In this document: positions 35,076 through 43,965 of the stretch, one piece after another
Layout: each line of letters begins with the position of its first letter
Position numbering within the stretch: position 1 is the first letter of the stretch
Source of the DNA: Nitrososphaerota archaeon
Lineage (GTDB): Archaea > Thermoproteota > Nitrososphaeria > Nitrososphaerales > JACPRH01
Assembly: GCA_023379805.1 (NCBI GenBank)
Contig: JAMCPI010000014.1
Span: forward strand, 124,001-188,000
Length of the DNA stretch: 64,000 nt
Reading direction: 5' to 3'
The notes under the pieces: generated by a model
Databases searched by the model: none
What the model was told of the DNA's origin: nothing
What the model saw: the letters and a program-made list of their open reading frames with translations, nothing else
Translations under genes and position numbers: made by a program

Positions 35076-36149
35076 CTACATCCCGGTTTGCCTTGGGCGT
35101 CTCCTCGTCCAGACGAAGATGCCGGCGAGAACTATGAGGGCTACAGCCATGATGCCGAGCACTGAGAAGTCTCCTGTTGAAAGGTTTTGGACTGTCGTCA
35201 ACTCCGTAACGGTCTTGGCTGGATGTAGCGGGACAAACTCGACCCCTTCGAAGTGAGGACTCGGTAACCCTTCAACCATCTTCGCAACCGCAATTGTGGT
35301 TCCGTTGGCTTTCAGTAGAGTAATAGATCCTTTTTCACCGGCTTCACCCTCAGTTAACACAACTAACGAACCGTTGTAACCGGCGAAGTGGTTAGCCGTC
35401 ACCTTCACTATTTCGTTCGCGTCGTATTTGGCCGCGTACATGTCGCTGTCCGGCGGCACCACCAAGACCCGCTCCGGAGATTCTCCGCGGAACTCCACCA
35501 GAACAGTGGCGCGCAACGGATTACCCTGTGAGAGCGCGATTACTTTACGCCCCATCTCCAGAGAAACTACCATGTCGCCGGCGTAGCCGCCGAAGGATTT
35601 CGGTGCGAAGGCTATGCTTTCAGGAAGAAGATTGTTTCCAAGATCCGCGATTAAAGTCGCGTTTCCGCTGGAGTTTATCTTCCAGAGAGGCCCATTAAAG
35701 TTGACTGCATACAGAAGGTTCCCCCAAGTTCCTTCAGTGTCGAAGGCGATGTACCCGAGACCCATCGTCGCTAACGGCCTAGAGAAGAACCTGACCTTGC
35801 TACCTGTGGGATCAATCTCGTAGATCGAGTTCCCGGAGAGCACATACAGGTACCCTTGCGGGAAACCTGCTTTTCCAGGAGACACTGCGATGTAAACCTC
35901 GCCTTCACCTTTAAAGGAGGGAGCAAACGGCTCGATCTTTCCATCTAAACTAATCTTGACGAGCTTCGTGATATTCCCTTCTCGCGACGAAGCGATGAAG
36001 CTACCATCCACCCAAGTAAGACCAACCGGCTTAGTTAAAGTGACAAACTTCTCCATACTGACTTCTTGTGCTTGAGCGGGGCCAGCTTGAAGCAAAGAAG
36101 CAGAAAAGATGGAAGCTACAATAATTATAGAATACAACAAGTATCTCAT
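35076..36149 (-). CDS. Secreted, membrane-anchored beta-propeller protein
   Basis: A 357-residue protein with a signal peptide (MRYLLYSIIIVASIFSASLL, cleavage near AQA). It then has repeated beta-strand blades of the SMP-30/NHL type (VGLTWVDGSFIASSREGNITKLVKI, GNSIYEIDPTGSKVRFFS, GPLWKINSSGNATLIADLG), and finally a transmembrane helix followed by RRRPRQTGM. It probably faces the outside. No active-site residues of a defined lactonase were identified. Confidence 0.78.
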   Translation of the reverse strand: MRYLLYSIIIVASIFSASLLQAGPAQAQEVSMEKFVTLTKPVGLTWVDGSFIASSREGNITKLVKISLDGKIEPFAPSFKGEGEVYIAVSPGKAGFPQGYLYVLSGNSIYEIDPTGSKVRFFSRPLATMGLGYIAFDTEGTWGNLLYAVNFNGPLWKINSSGNATLIADLGNNLLPESIAFAPKSFGGYAGDMVVSLEMGRKVIALSQGNPLRATVLVEFRGESPERVLVVPPDSDMYAAKYDANEIVKVTANHFAGYNGSLVVLTEGEAGEKGSITLLKANGTTIAVAKMVEGLPSPHFEGVEFVPLHPAKTVTELTTVQNLSTGDFSVLGIMAVALIVLAGIFVWTRRRPRQTGM

Positions 36150-36307
36150 ACAGATTTATACCCTCCTTCAGATTTAAAGAAAGCCTTTAGATATAAACAT
36201 TACATTTAATTCTAATCATCAAAACCAACCCCTACCACACATCACTACTAAACAGGAAACAGAGAAGTGAAACCCTTAAAACCGCCTCTAAATGAAAGTA
36301 CATCAGC

Positions 36308-36452
36308 GGGCCGGTCGTCTAGTCAGGCGAGAAACCCTAGAAGGCAAGTAAGGCAGGCGAACGAACACACCTCACCTGCAATTACATGTCTAGTCTGGTA
36401 GGATGCCGCATTGGCATTGCGGAGGTCGAGGGTCCGAATCCCTCCCGGTCCA
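36308..36452 (+). tRNA. tRNA-Ala(GGC) with a 71-nt D-loop intron
   Basis: The ends GGGCCGG/CCGGTCC include the G3:U70 pair that marks alanine tRNAs, with discriminator A. The anticodon arm CCGCA-TTGGCAT-TGCGG has GGC at 34-36 and the T arm is GAGGG-TCCGAAT-CCCTC. The D arm is interrupted: GTCTAGTC occurs at 36317-36324 and again at 36388-36395, and removing one copy plus the sequence between (71 nt, for example 36325-36395) yields a normal 74-nt tRNA with D stem GTCT/GGAT. The direct repeat leaves the splice register open by up to 8 nt. Confidence 0.88.
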
Positions 36453-36480
36453 CTAGATACATTCTCACCACAGTTCGTAA

Positions 36481-37776
36481 TTGTCTTGGTCCGAACCCAA
36501 AGTATTAGCGAAACTGAGTGAGTCTAAGAAATGTAATATAGCGGATTCCCCTTTTTCAAGTAATGATACGGTTGTAGAGAGTTTGTGGTGCTTCATCCCG
36601 GTTGGTGGTTACGCTAAACTGCTTAGACCCTTAACCCAAAACGTGTCGAAGCCTTGCATCCGGTTTTTGAATAGGCCGCTGATAGAGTTTGATTTGGCGC
36701 TGCTAGCTAGGCAGGGTGTTAGGAACTTTATTTTCGGCGAGTCTGGTTTCACCAACTACACCAACCTCTTCGATCAGTACGGTGAAGGAGTAGGGTTCTC
36801 AGCTAAATACGGTATCCAGCCTCGAGTGCACATCAAGCATCAACCCAATCTAGACGACGTAGGGAGCGCAGACTCCTACAGACTAAACGTTGACTACTAT
36901 GATGTTAAGGCTCCAGTTCTAGTTGTACAGGGAGACAGTCTCTTCAACATCGATCTAGCAGATCTAGTTAGACGACATGAAGAGAAGAAAGCGGTGATAA
37001 CTATTGGGCTGGCAAGAGTGGAAAACATCGAGGAGTTTGGCGCCGTCCAGCTAGAGAAGGATGACTTGCGGATAAAGCGGTTCGTTGAGAAACCTTCGCG
37101 TGACACTGCGCCAAGCAACTTTGCAAATGCAGGCATCTATCTTCTTTCACCAGAAGTTAGGAGCATAGTTGAGAGTGAAGAAGTGAAGAAGATGATGGAG
37201 GAGAGAAAGAGACTTGACTTCGGCTACGACCTAATCCCTTACATTATAGAGCAGGGGCTACCGGTTTACGGCTACGAGCTTAAAGTATGGTACGATGTCG
37301 GAACCCCGGAAAGATACCTAAAGGCAATGTTCGATGCGCTCCATGGAAAACTGGACATAGACGTAGCTGAACAAAGGATTCTGCCCGACCGAAACGTTTG
37401 GATTCAAGGATACAGCGAAGAGTCGCTTAGAAGAAAACAGGAGATAATCAGGAAATACTCGGAGCACAAGCTAGCAATAGAAGGCGCCGCGTTAATCGGC
37501 AGACACACCATTATCGGCGACTACTCCAAGATCGTCGACTCAAACATAGACAACTTCTGCATACTGGGGCAGAAAGTAAACATCGAGAGATCAGCAATAA
37601 TGGACGCTGGAAGAATCGGAGACTACACCCAAATATCAGACAGCATCATAGGCAGAAAAGTCCTAATCGAGTCAAGCGAGGAAAACCCCACCCACATCGA
37701 CTCACATTCAGTAATAGGTAACACAGCCCGCATCGGCAAAGGCTGCAAACTCACCGGAACCAGAATAGGCACATGA
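36481..37776 (+). CDS. Sugar-nucleotidyltransferase-like protein with beta-helix tail
   Basis: 431 residues. The N-terminal domain resembles NDP-sugar pyrophosphorylases, with APVLVVQGDSLFNIDLADL (metal-binding Asp), FVEKP and NAGIYLLSPEV, plus VWYDVGTPERYLKA. The C-terminus (about 335-431) is a left-handed beta helix of hexapeptides (GAALIGRHTIIGDYSKIVDSNI). The activation motif is degenerate: PVGGYAKLLRPLT in place of AGGxGTRLxPLT, so catalysis may differ. The start at TTG 36481 is uncertain; TTG 36583 would begin close to the conserved domain. Confidence 0.8.
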   Translation: MSWSEPKVLAKLSESKKCNIADSPFSSNDTVVESLWCFIPVGGYAKLLRPLTQNVSKPCIRFLNRPLIEFDLALLARQGVRNFIFGESGFTNYTNLFDQYGEGVGFSAKYGIQPRVHIKHQPNLDDVGSADSYRLNVDYYDVKAPVLVVQGDSLFNIDLADLVRRHEEKKAVITIGLARVENIEEFGAVQLEKDDLRIKRFVEKPSRDTAPSNFANAGIYLLSPEVRSIVESEEVKKMMEERKRLDFGYDLIPYIIEQGLPVYGYELKVWYDVGTPERYLKAMFDALHGKLDIDVAEQRILPDRNVWIQGYSEESLRRKQEIIRKYSEHKLAIEGAALIGRHTIIGDYSKIVDSNIDNFCILGQKVNIERSAIMDAGRIGDYTQISDSIIGRKVLIESSEENPTHIDSHSVIGNTARIGKGCKLTGTRIGT

Positions 37777-37986
37777 CTAACTATCCCTGCAAACACCATC
37801 TACACAGATAAGACAATCAAGAGCTATGAAGACGTGGTCCAACCAACCAGCCAACCACACCTAAGCCCAGCAGACAATCCCCAGCGATAACAATAATCAT
37901 GTCGTGCAAACACAGGAATAACAGCCGTTGCTTCTAAAAAGAGGGCGACGAGCTGCTCTTCAAAGACCCGTCTCTAACAGTGGTTG

Positions 37987-38358
37987 CTAGAAGAAGCGGG
38001 TTTGCACCGCGAACGCGATCATCGCGACGTCCGTGATCGATAACCCGATGAGCGATAGCAGCAATCTCTGTCGTGAGTGCGGGTTCGCCGCTGGAGTATG
38101 CCATCTGCGGCTAGCTCTGAGCGACCAGAACTCGCTCGCCATAATACCGGTTAGGAATAGATTGGATCCGAAGGCGATACCTATGAGCGCCTGGTTAGAC
38201 ATCGCATTAACCGGTGAAAGAGATGTGAAAGCAATGATGCTTCCGATGAAAGAGACGATTACATCGATGAGAAGCATCGCCTTGAATAGGTAGTTCACTA
38301 GGTGCTCGCGCTCCCGATGCGAGCCGGATTCACGGTATAGAAGCTTGCCAGGCCTCAT
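37987..38358 (-). CDS. Three-helix membrane protein, unknown function
   Basis: A 123-residue protein with a charged N-terminus and hydrophobic segments at about 24-46 (YLFKAMLLIDVIVSFIGSIIAF), 55-75 and 98-119. No family was recognised. It lies between the nucleotidyltransferase and ftsZ, and its stop is about 210 bases from the convergent gene; that gap shows no gene-like features. Confidence 0.6.
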   Translation of the reverse strand: MRPGKLLYRESGSHREREHLVNYLFKAMLLIDVIVSFIGSIIAFTSLSPVNAMSNQALIGIAFGSNLFLTGIMASEFWSLRASRRWHTPAANPHSRQRLLLSLIGLSITDVAMIAFAVQTRFF

Positions 38359-38411
38359 GCATTCTTCACTATAATGTAAAATGTAAAGAGAAAAAGGAGG
38401 AGGGTCGGAGG

Positions 38412-39485
38412 CTAATTAGTTTTTTTGCCCCCGAACCTTAATGAGAATGGACCCAGAGACATTTTTTGGTTCTCGTCTAGGAAGGAGCTTTCCACACCGG
38501 TCAAGACTATCATGACCCGTGCGTTTCCTTTCAAGGTGTTGTCGACCTTTGCGCCCCAAACGATTCGGGTTCTTGGGGGCAGCGATCTTGTGACGAGTTC
38601 TCCCGCCTTGGTTACCTCATCGAGTGTGATGTCCTTTCCACCAGCTACGTGTACTAGGACTCCCTTGGACTTGGAGATGTCTTGGATGTCGAGGAGCTGT
38701 GTGTCTAAGGCGTGTCGTACTGCGCTCTCAATTCGGTCTGGACCGGATTCTTGACCGGCACCAATGGCGGCTAAGCCTCTACCTTCCATGATAGCGCGGA
38801 GATCTGCGTAGTCGATGTTGATGAGACTGGCGGTTGTGATGGTCTCGGTGATGCCTTTGACGAAGTTGCCGACGAGCTCGTTAGCGACGCCTAAAGCCTC
38901 CTGTAGTGGTAGGTTACCAGCTACCTTGGAGAGCTTTGTGTTGTCGATTGTTACAACTGTGTCGCATGCGTGGCGGAGAGTCTTCATTCCTTCTCTCGCA
39001 ACGTCGTAACGGTACTTCTCAATTGAGAAGGGGAGGGTTACTACACCTATGACGAGGTTGCCCGGAGTCCGTAGCTCCTTGGCAAGAACCTGCGATGCAC
39101 CAGTACCGGTTCCACCACCCATACCGGCACAGACGAAGATAATGTTAGATCCTGCGGTCTCTCTCTTTAGTTCTTCTAGGCTTTCCTGTGCAGCCATCAT
39201 ACCCCTTTCAGGGTATCCTCCACAGCCTCTTCCCTTGGTGAGCTTCTCACCAATGAGGATGCGGCGGTCTGCTTGAGTGATGCTGAGATGTGCGGCGTCC
39301 GTGTTAGCGGCTATCAGCTTTGCACCAGAGACACCGTGTTGCTTGAGCCAAGAAACGATGTTCGATCCTGCTCCACCAACACCTACCACTGAGATAGTTG
39401 GGCGTGCTATCTGGTTCATCGACTGCAGCCTCATCTCATCCATGAAGGCTTCTGGGTTATTTTCTGGAGTTTTAAGTTCCACCAT
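38412..39485 (-). CDS. ftsZ: Cell-division GTPase FtsZ
   Basis: A 357-residue tubulin homologue that forms the division ring. The nucleotide-binding motifs are GVGGAGSNIVSWL (near residue 36), the signature GMGGGTGTG (near 119) and LPFSIEKYRYDVAREG; the T7 loop is NIDYADLRAIM. The C-terminus is short and ends in GGKKTN. An AT-rich promoter, TATATTAAAAAAATC on the minus strand, lies 20-35 bases upstream of the start (around 39510-39525). FtsZ division excludes ESCRT-only crenarchaea. Confidence 0.96.
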   Translation of the reverse strand: MVELKTPENNPEAFMDEMRLQSMNQIARPTISVVGVGGAGSNIVSWLKQHGVSGAKLIAANTDAAHLSITQADRRILIGEKLTKGRGCGGYPERGMMAAQESLEELKRETAGSNIIFVCAGMGGGTGTGASQVLAKELRTPGNLVIGVVTLPFSIEKYRYDVAREGMKTLRHACDTVVTIDNTKLSKVAGNLPLQEALGVANELVGNFVKGITETITTASLINIDYADLRAIMEGRGLAAIGAGQESGPDRIESAVRHALDTQLLDIQDISKSKGVLVHVAGGKDITLDEVTKAGELVTRSLPPRTRIVWGAKVDNTLKGNARVMIVLTGVESSFLDENQKMSLGPFSLRFGGKKTN

Positions 39486-39794
39486 GATTATCAGACTTCA
39501 CTAATGATTTTTTTAATATATTATTTGTGAAATAGAAGTTCATCCAGCTGCTCTGGATAATCATAATGGTTTACAATAAGGGTACATAATTAGGGAGCAG
39601 ATTAATGGAGCACAAATACAGAGCAAGAAACCATAAATCTGCTTCACCCGCAGAATCTCAACGACAAAGCAGCCTGGGAAGGCTTTTACGTAGGGAATAA
39701 TGTGATAAAATACTGGAAATAATCAATATCACGCTGTATGTCTCTAATGGGACAAACAATTTCATTTAAGGTAACCTCCACATAATCCCGAATC
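39486..39794. other. Intergenic region between ftsZ and a wHTH gene
   Basis: It holds the ftsZ promoter at its left end. A 31-codon frame (ATG 39605 to TAA, MEHKYRARNHKSASPAESQR and onwards) has no visible ribosome-binding site, and I do not call it. No RNA gene or repeat was recognised. Confidence 0.5.
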
Positions 39795-40244
39795 ATGACC
39801 TCTAATTTGGAGAGGGGAGGTCTTCATGAAGCGCTGGAAATACTGAATATCAGCGATCTTGAAGAGGAGGAGAAGGGGAGTGCCGAGATGGAGACAGTCC
39901 ATTTCGATAGCGGCCTCGTTATCCGGGATACTAAACGCTCCAAATTGGAAAGATACCTTGACATACTCAAAGTAGTCTCGGAGTTCGGTCCAATAAGACG
40001 AACACATGTCCTATACCGGGCTAACCTCTCCTGGAATGAGCTTAGAGATTCACTGGAAACACTTGAAAAGGCTGAAGCCATAACCGAAGTTCCTAACGGG
40101 AAAGGCACACTCTACAAAATCACCGGGACAGGTGAAAACATACTTTCACACTACGAAGGCATCCAATCATCACTGAGCAGAGCACAATCAGCTAAGGACA
40201 CCCCTACATCGTATTCGATCTGGGACCACTTGAACAAAAAATAA
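39795..40244 (+). CDS. Winged-helix transcription regulator
   Basis: A 149-residue protein. Residues about 50-120 form a winged helix of the archaeal type: RYLDILKVVSEFGPIRRTHVLYRANLSWNELRDSLETLEKAEAI, then YKITGTGENILSHYE as wing and dimer helix. The N-terminal 45 residues are acidic and poorly conserved. It likely controls an unlinked target or itself; no clear operator was identified. Confidence 0.75.
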   Translation: MTSNLERGGLHEALEILNISDLEEEEKGSAEMETVHFDSGLVIRDTKRSKLERYLDILKVVSEFGPIRRTHVLYRANLSWNELRDSLETLEKAEAITEVPNGKGTLYKITGTGENILSHYEGIQSSLSRAQSAKDTPTSYSIWDHLNKK

Positions 40245-40424
40245 ACGGTTACGAAAAAATTCTGGTCTGGTGACGCATCATCACCAGAGTCCGCCGCAGC
40301 ACTAACTGAGTTAATTTAGATTCTAGACGGTGGCCTGATTGATGGCATGGGTTCTGGCAACGGGTTAGGTTGTATCGGCCGCCGCTCAGGCGGTCTAAAG
40401 CCGTTTGGTCTAGGCGATTGTATC

Positions 40425-40574
40425 CTACGTTTCGCCTCCGAGTTCACCGAGCCGCTCCTCTACGCCCTTCAATTCATTCTCGAGGTTCTGCTTGTACTCC
40501 TTTAGGAGCTCAATCTTCTCAGCCTTGGTCAGGTATCTCCGCCCATACGGGCCGCAACAGTTTGCATACTCCAT
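40425..40574 (-). CDS. Small DUF5320-like protein
   Basis: A 49-residue protein, MEYANCCGPYGRRYLTKAEK followed by an acidic helix (IELLKEYKQNLENELKGVEERL). The CCGP-RR-LT-EK pattern is characteristic of small DUF5320-type proteins often found near iron-sulfur cluster or NifB-like genes in archaea; the family link is from memory. The start ATG 40574 has GAGGTGA about 7 bases upstream. It is downstream of a Cys-rich wHTH gene (40696-41370) on the same strand, with a 121-base gap. Confidence 0.72.
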   Translation of the reverse strand: MEYANCCGPYGRRYLTKAEKIELLKEYKQNLENELKGVEERLGELGGET

Positions 40575-40695
40575 GTGTCATTCACCTCTAGCATGCAGAT
40601 AGGAGTGGACGGCAATTATTGACTTAGGAACACAGAACCTAGTCACGTATAGAAAAGAAAGTAGCAGACAAGATGCTAATCGATTAGTTAGCTTG

Positions 40696-41370
40696 TCAGT
40701 TTGGTTGCAGAAGCATCTGCTCAGATCCAGCTAGAACCGATCTGTACCTTTTAACCAAGTGGCCTAGTAAATCGTAGCCAGCGTAGAGACATCGGTCGCG
40801 GCCAGCTGAGCCCGCCGGACCCGCTTCAACAAATGCTATTCCGTTAAGGATTCTCAGATTGATCCAGAAGTAACCATCCTCCGAAATCCATGTTAAGACC
40901 TGCTCTGAGTTATCGGCTCGACAACCGTACCACCGCCAGCCACCGAACCAAGTGTTCCTCAACAATGACGTCAGAGTATCGGTGTCCAGATCTTTCGGAA
41001 GCCAGAGCTGTGTGACCGGTGTAATATCTTCTCGAAGCATATCTCCTTGAGATGAGGTGCGACTTGACGAAGCGGGATTCAACCGGTACGCTCCGGACGG
41101 GGTCTTCAGAAGCAGACCATCCCGCTCCAGCCGCCTCAAAGTCCTCGACACAATCTCCTGATGCCACCCGAGCTTCCGCTTCAAACCTTGGAAGGTCACT
41201 TCACCGTTATTCTGCGCGTTTAGGAGCGAGAGAACATGCAGACCTCTTTCTCCGCCGCTGCCTTCGTCCAGCGGTTTCCAGGATGAGGTCTGATGCGCTT
41301 TAGCAGTCGCAGCTCTAGACTCGTTGCAGCATCCCGATGCACAGCAGGTGATTTGCTCAGTCAAGAGCAC
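40696..41370 (-). CDS. Winged-helix regulator with Cys-rich N-terminus
   Basis: 224 residues. The N-terminus contains TCCASGCC, a possible metal or redox site. A MarR/IclR-like winged helix follows near residues 45-100 (HVLSLLNAQNNGEVTFQGLKRKLGWHQEIVSRTLRRLERDGLL). The C-terminal domain (about 120-224: WFGGWRWYGCRADNSEQVLTWISEDGYFWINLRILNG) is a compact beta-rich unit of unknown ligand. Downstream is the DUF5320-like gene, also rich in paired Cys. A 3' palindrome (about 40670-40703) surrounds TAATCGATTAG. Confidence 0.75.
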   Translation of the reverse strand: MLLTEQITCCASGCCNESRAATAKAHQTSSWKPLDEGSGGERGLHVLSLLNAQNNGEVTFQGLKRKLGWHQEIVSRTLRRLERDGLLLKTPSGAYRLNPASSSRTSSQGDMLREDITPVTQLWLPKDLDTDTLTSLLRNTWFGGWRWYGCRADNSEQVLTWISEDGYFWINLRILNGIAFVEAGPAGSAGRDRCLYAGYDLLGHLVKRYRSVLAGSEQMLLQPN

Positions 41371-41436
41371 CTCTACACGGATTAAGGATCAAAATAAGCC
41401 TTTACGTTTAGAGAGATGTTGCGACGCAGTTGGATA

Positions 41437-41883
41437 CTATGGTGGTCTTCTAAAATCCTCTTTAATTGTAGATAGAACTAGGTGAGTGTTAGTACGCTCG
41501 ACGTAAGGCAGTGCAAGGAGGGCCTTTGTGAAGGCGCTGATCTCCGATCTGCTCCGAAACTTACCGATAATGAAGGCATCAGTTAACCCGGTTACGTCGT
41601 AGACGGCGCAGGTTGAGTTAAGCTTCGCAATCTCCTTCTCCACCTCTACGAGCCGTCCCTTCGAAACTGTGACCTCGGTGACAGCGGTCAACATGTAACC
41701 AAGTTTCTCATCGTCCAGTACCACAGTGTAGCCCTTGATGACTCCCTCCTGCTCCATCTTCTTAGTCCTTGAGAGAACGGTTCCGACTGCTACATTGATA
41801 CGTTTAGCAATCTCACGGTAGGAGAGGCGAGCATCTTTTAGATACTCGTTGAGTATTTTACGATCAGTTTCATCAAGCTCCAT
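41437..41883 (-). CDS. Lrp/AsnC-family transcription regulator
   Basis: A 148-residue classic Lrp/AsnC protein. The helix-turn-helix (about 1-60) reads DRKILNEYLKDARLSYREIAKRINVAVGTVLSRTKKM, and the RAM domain (about 65-140) reads MLTAVTEVTVSKGRLVEVEKEIA...GLTDAFIIGKFRS. It typically senses amino acids. A perfect 12-bp palindrome ACAGTTAACTGT (41950-41961) lies 67 bases upstream and could be its operator. TATA-like ATATAAACATATA precedes the start. Confidence 0.92.
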   Translation of the reverse strand: MELDETDRKILNEYLKDARLSYREIAKRINVAVGTVLSRTKKMEQEGVIKGYTVVLDDEKLGYMLTAVTEVTVSKGRLVEVEKEIAKLNSTCAVYDVTGLTDAFIIGKFRSRSEISAFTKALLALPYVERTNTHLVLSTIKEDFRRPP

Positions 41884-41949
41884 TAGCTGTCAGGCTCGCA
41901 CCTTGCTGTATGCAGCATATAAACATATACCGCGTTGCTAGACAAATAT

Positions 41950-41961
41950 ACAGTTAACTGT
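41950..41961. promoter_or_regulatory. Perfect 12-bp palindrome ACAGTTAACTGT
   Basis: The palindrome lies between two convergent-type regulatory genes: upstream of the Lrp/AsnC gene (start 41883) and downstream of the second Lrp-like gene (stop 42028). Lrp/AsnC proteins bind short palindromes near their own promoters, so an operator is plausible. This is inferred from position only. Confidence 0.4.
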
Positions 41962-42027
41962 TTGACGGCGGCATATTTGAGTTACCTATCTGTTTCAGCC
42001 TGCCTGCTTGCTTTGCTTTACTTTACT

Positions 42028-42606
42028 TTACTCGGCGAGTATGGCTTCGTCAGCCCAGTCGTCGCGGATTCGTGCCTTTGTTATGTTGACCATTGGAAGA
42101 TAGTTATGGAAGACTCTGATGGGGCGGCCGAGCCTGATGGTTGTCACCTCGATGATGGAGTCCTTTCCATGGTTCTTTTCCAGCGACGGCACCATAATTT
42201 CGTTGAACTTGGTGTTAATTTCATCGTCTGAACTCCCCTCGATTAGGAGTGCAAGTGCAGTGTGCCCTTCGATCTCCGCGATGTGTGATTCATAGATGAA
42301 GTCAGTGAAGACTGTCCGTATGTTCGGCTCCTCCTTCACCTCCTTGATGATGCGGCTCTGAGAGATACCCATCTTGAACTTGACTAGGTACAGGTGACGA
42401 GCTCTGTATCGGCCGGTTCCGTCGGAACCCATGTTCAGCTCGGTGTAGTAGTTTAGGAGCCCTTCATCCTCCATTATCTTACGCTTCCTGTTTACAGTGC
42501 GAATGGGGACGCCGGTCCGTATCCCGATCTGGTTATCTGAGAGACGGGGGTTCCGGATCAGCGACTTCACGATTTTAACCTCTTGACTGTCTAATTTCCT
42601 CGGCAT
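42028..42606 (-). CDS. Lrp-like helix-turn-helix regulator beside gdhA
   Basis: 192 residues with an N-terminal HTH (VKIVKSLIRNPRLSDNQIGIRTGVPIRTVNRKRKIME). A divergent effector region follows, including VKFKMGISQSRIIKEVKEEPNIRTVFTDF and ALALLIEGSSDDEINTKFNEI. It is transcribed divergently from glutamate dehydrogenase with 84 bases between starts, so control of gdhA is a reasonable inference. Downstream of its stop lies a striking run of GTAAA/GCAAA units (42000-42027 on the minus strand). Confidence 0.8.
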   Translation of the reverse strand: MPRKLDSQEVKIVKSLIRNPRLSDNQIGIRTGVPIRTVNRKRKIMEDEGLLNYYTELNMGSDGTGRYRARHLYLVKFKMGISQSRIIKEVKEEPNIRTVFTDFIYESHIAEIEGHTALALLIEGSSDDEINTKFNEIMVPSLEKNHGKDSIIEVTTIRLGRPIRVFHNYLPMVNITKARIRDDWADEAILAE

Positions 42607-42690
42607 ACCTCTTTTCCTGCCATATTTGTGCCAGAATCTCTACGCAACATCTATAAATATGTTCAGTTGCGTTGTCTTTTTAGGTTAGAT

Positions 42691-43965
42691 ATGACAACCA
42701 CATATCAACAAATGATCAGTAAACCCGAGAAGAACCAGTTCGATATAGCGGTTGAACAGTTCGATCGAGCAGCGGAGTTAATGAATCTTGACAGCGGCTC
42801 ACGAGCAATACTTAGGCAGCCACAGAAAATCCTCTGCGTCAGCATCCCGGTCAAAATGGATAACGGATACATCGAGGTGTTCCAAGGATTCAGATCTCAG
42901 CATAATAATGCACGCGGCCCCTACAAGGGTGGTGTCAGATATCATCCGCAGGTGACGATACACGAAGTCAAAGCGCTCTCCATGTGGATGACTTGGAAGG
43001 GCGCAGTCTCCGGCATACCTTACGGCGGCGGAAAAGGAGGCATCACAGTTTGCCCACAGGATCTTTCAAAGGGAGAGCTGGAGAGGCTCTCAAGAGGCTA
43101 CTTCAACGCCATCTCAGACATCGTGGGACCGGACAGAGATATCCCCGCACCAGATGTTTACACCGACGGACAAACTATGGCGTGGTTCATGGACGAGTTC
43201 AGTAAGATCAAGAGATACAACGCCTTCGGAGTCGTCACAGGTAAACCGCTTAGCATAGGCGGCTCACTTGGACGAGGCACCGCTACTGCACGAGGACTAG
43301 CATTCACAGTTGAAGAAGCGGCTAAAGTTCTGAAAATGGATCTTAAGAAGACGACTGCGGCTGTTCAAGGATACGGAAACGCCGGCGCCTATTCACACAT
43401 GTTCCTAGAGGAGATGGGTGTGAAGGTGGTCGCCGTCACAGACTCTCACGGTGGCGCATACAGCAAAAAGGGATTGAGCTACAAGAAGGTGTCTGATCAC
43501 AAGGCCAAGACAGGCTCAGTCGCCGGCGCTGAAGGCGCGAAGAGCATTTCAAATGAGGAGCTGCTGCAGCTGGATGTCGATATACTAGTACCAGCGGCGC
43601 TGGAGAACCAGATCACCGAGAAGAACGCGTCGAAGGTGAAGGCGAAGCTAATCGCAGAAGCTGCGAACGGACCCACTACACCAGAAGCAGACGACATCCT
43701 CTTCAAGAACGGCACAACGGTAATACCGGATATTCTAGCTAACGCAGGCGGAGTCAGCACATCCTACCTAGAATGGGTTCAGAACAACATGAGCTACTAC
43801 TGGACCGCTGAAGAGATAGATCAGAAGCTGAAAGGAATCATGGTAACAGCCTTCAAAGAGGTTTGGAAGACGACCCGGAAACATAACGTTGACATGAGGC
43901 AAGGCGCTTACGTCCACGCCATCAGCCAAGTAGCCGAAGCCATGAAGGCCAGAGGCTGGGTCTAA
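42691..43965 (+). CDS. gdhA: Glutamate dehydrogenase
   Basis: A 424-residue hexameric enzyme interconverting glutamate with 2-oxoglutarate and ammonia. Motifs are PYKGGVRYHP (substrate lysine region near residue 80), MTWKGAVSGIPYGGGKGGI with the catalytic Lys (near 105-120), PAPDVYTDGQTMAWFMDEF, and a Rossmann GYGNAGAYSHMFLEE near 232. I chose ATG 42691 (MTTTYQQM) over an in-frame upstream TTG or GTG because TATA box CTATAAATATG (42651-42661) predicts a start only a few bases before it. Confidence 0.95.
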   Translation: MTTTYQQMISKPEKNQFDIAVEQFDRAAELMNLDSGSRAILRQPQKILCVSIPVKMDNGYIEVFQGFRSQHNNARGPYKGGVRYHPQVTIHEVKALSMWMTWKGAVSGIPYGGGKGGITVCPQDLSKGELERLSRGYFNAISDIVGPDRDIPAPDVYTDGQTMAWFMDEFSKIKRYNAFGVVTGKPLSIGGSLGRGTATARGLAFTVEEAAKVLKMDLKKTTAAVQGYGNAGAYSHMFLEEMGVKVVAVTDSHGGAYSKKGLSYKKVSDHKAKTGSVAGAEGAKSISNEELLQLDVDILVPAALENQITEKNASKVKAKLIAEAANGPTTPEADDILFKNGTTVIPDILANAGGVSTSYLEWVQNNMSYYWTAEEIDQKLKGIMVTAFKEVWKTTRKHNVDMRQGAYVHAISQVAEAMKARGWV

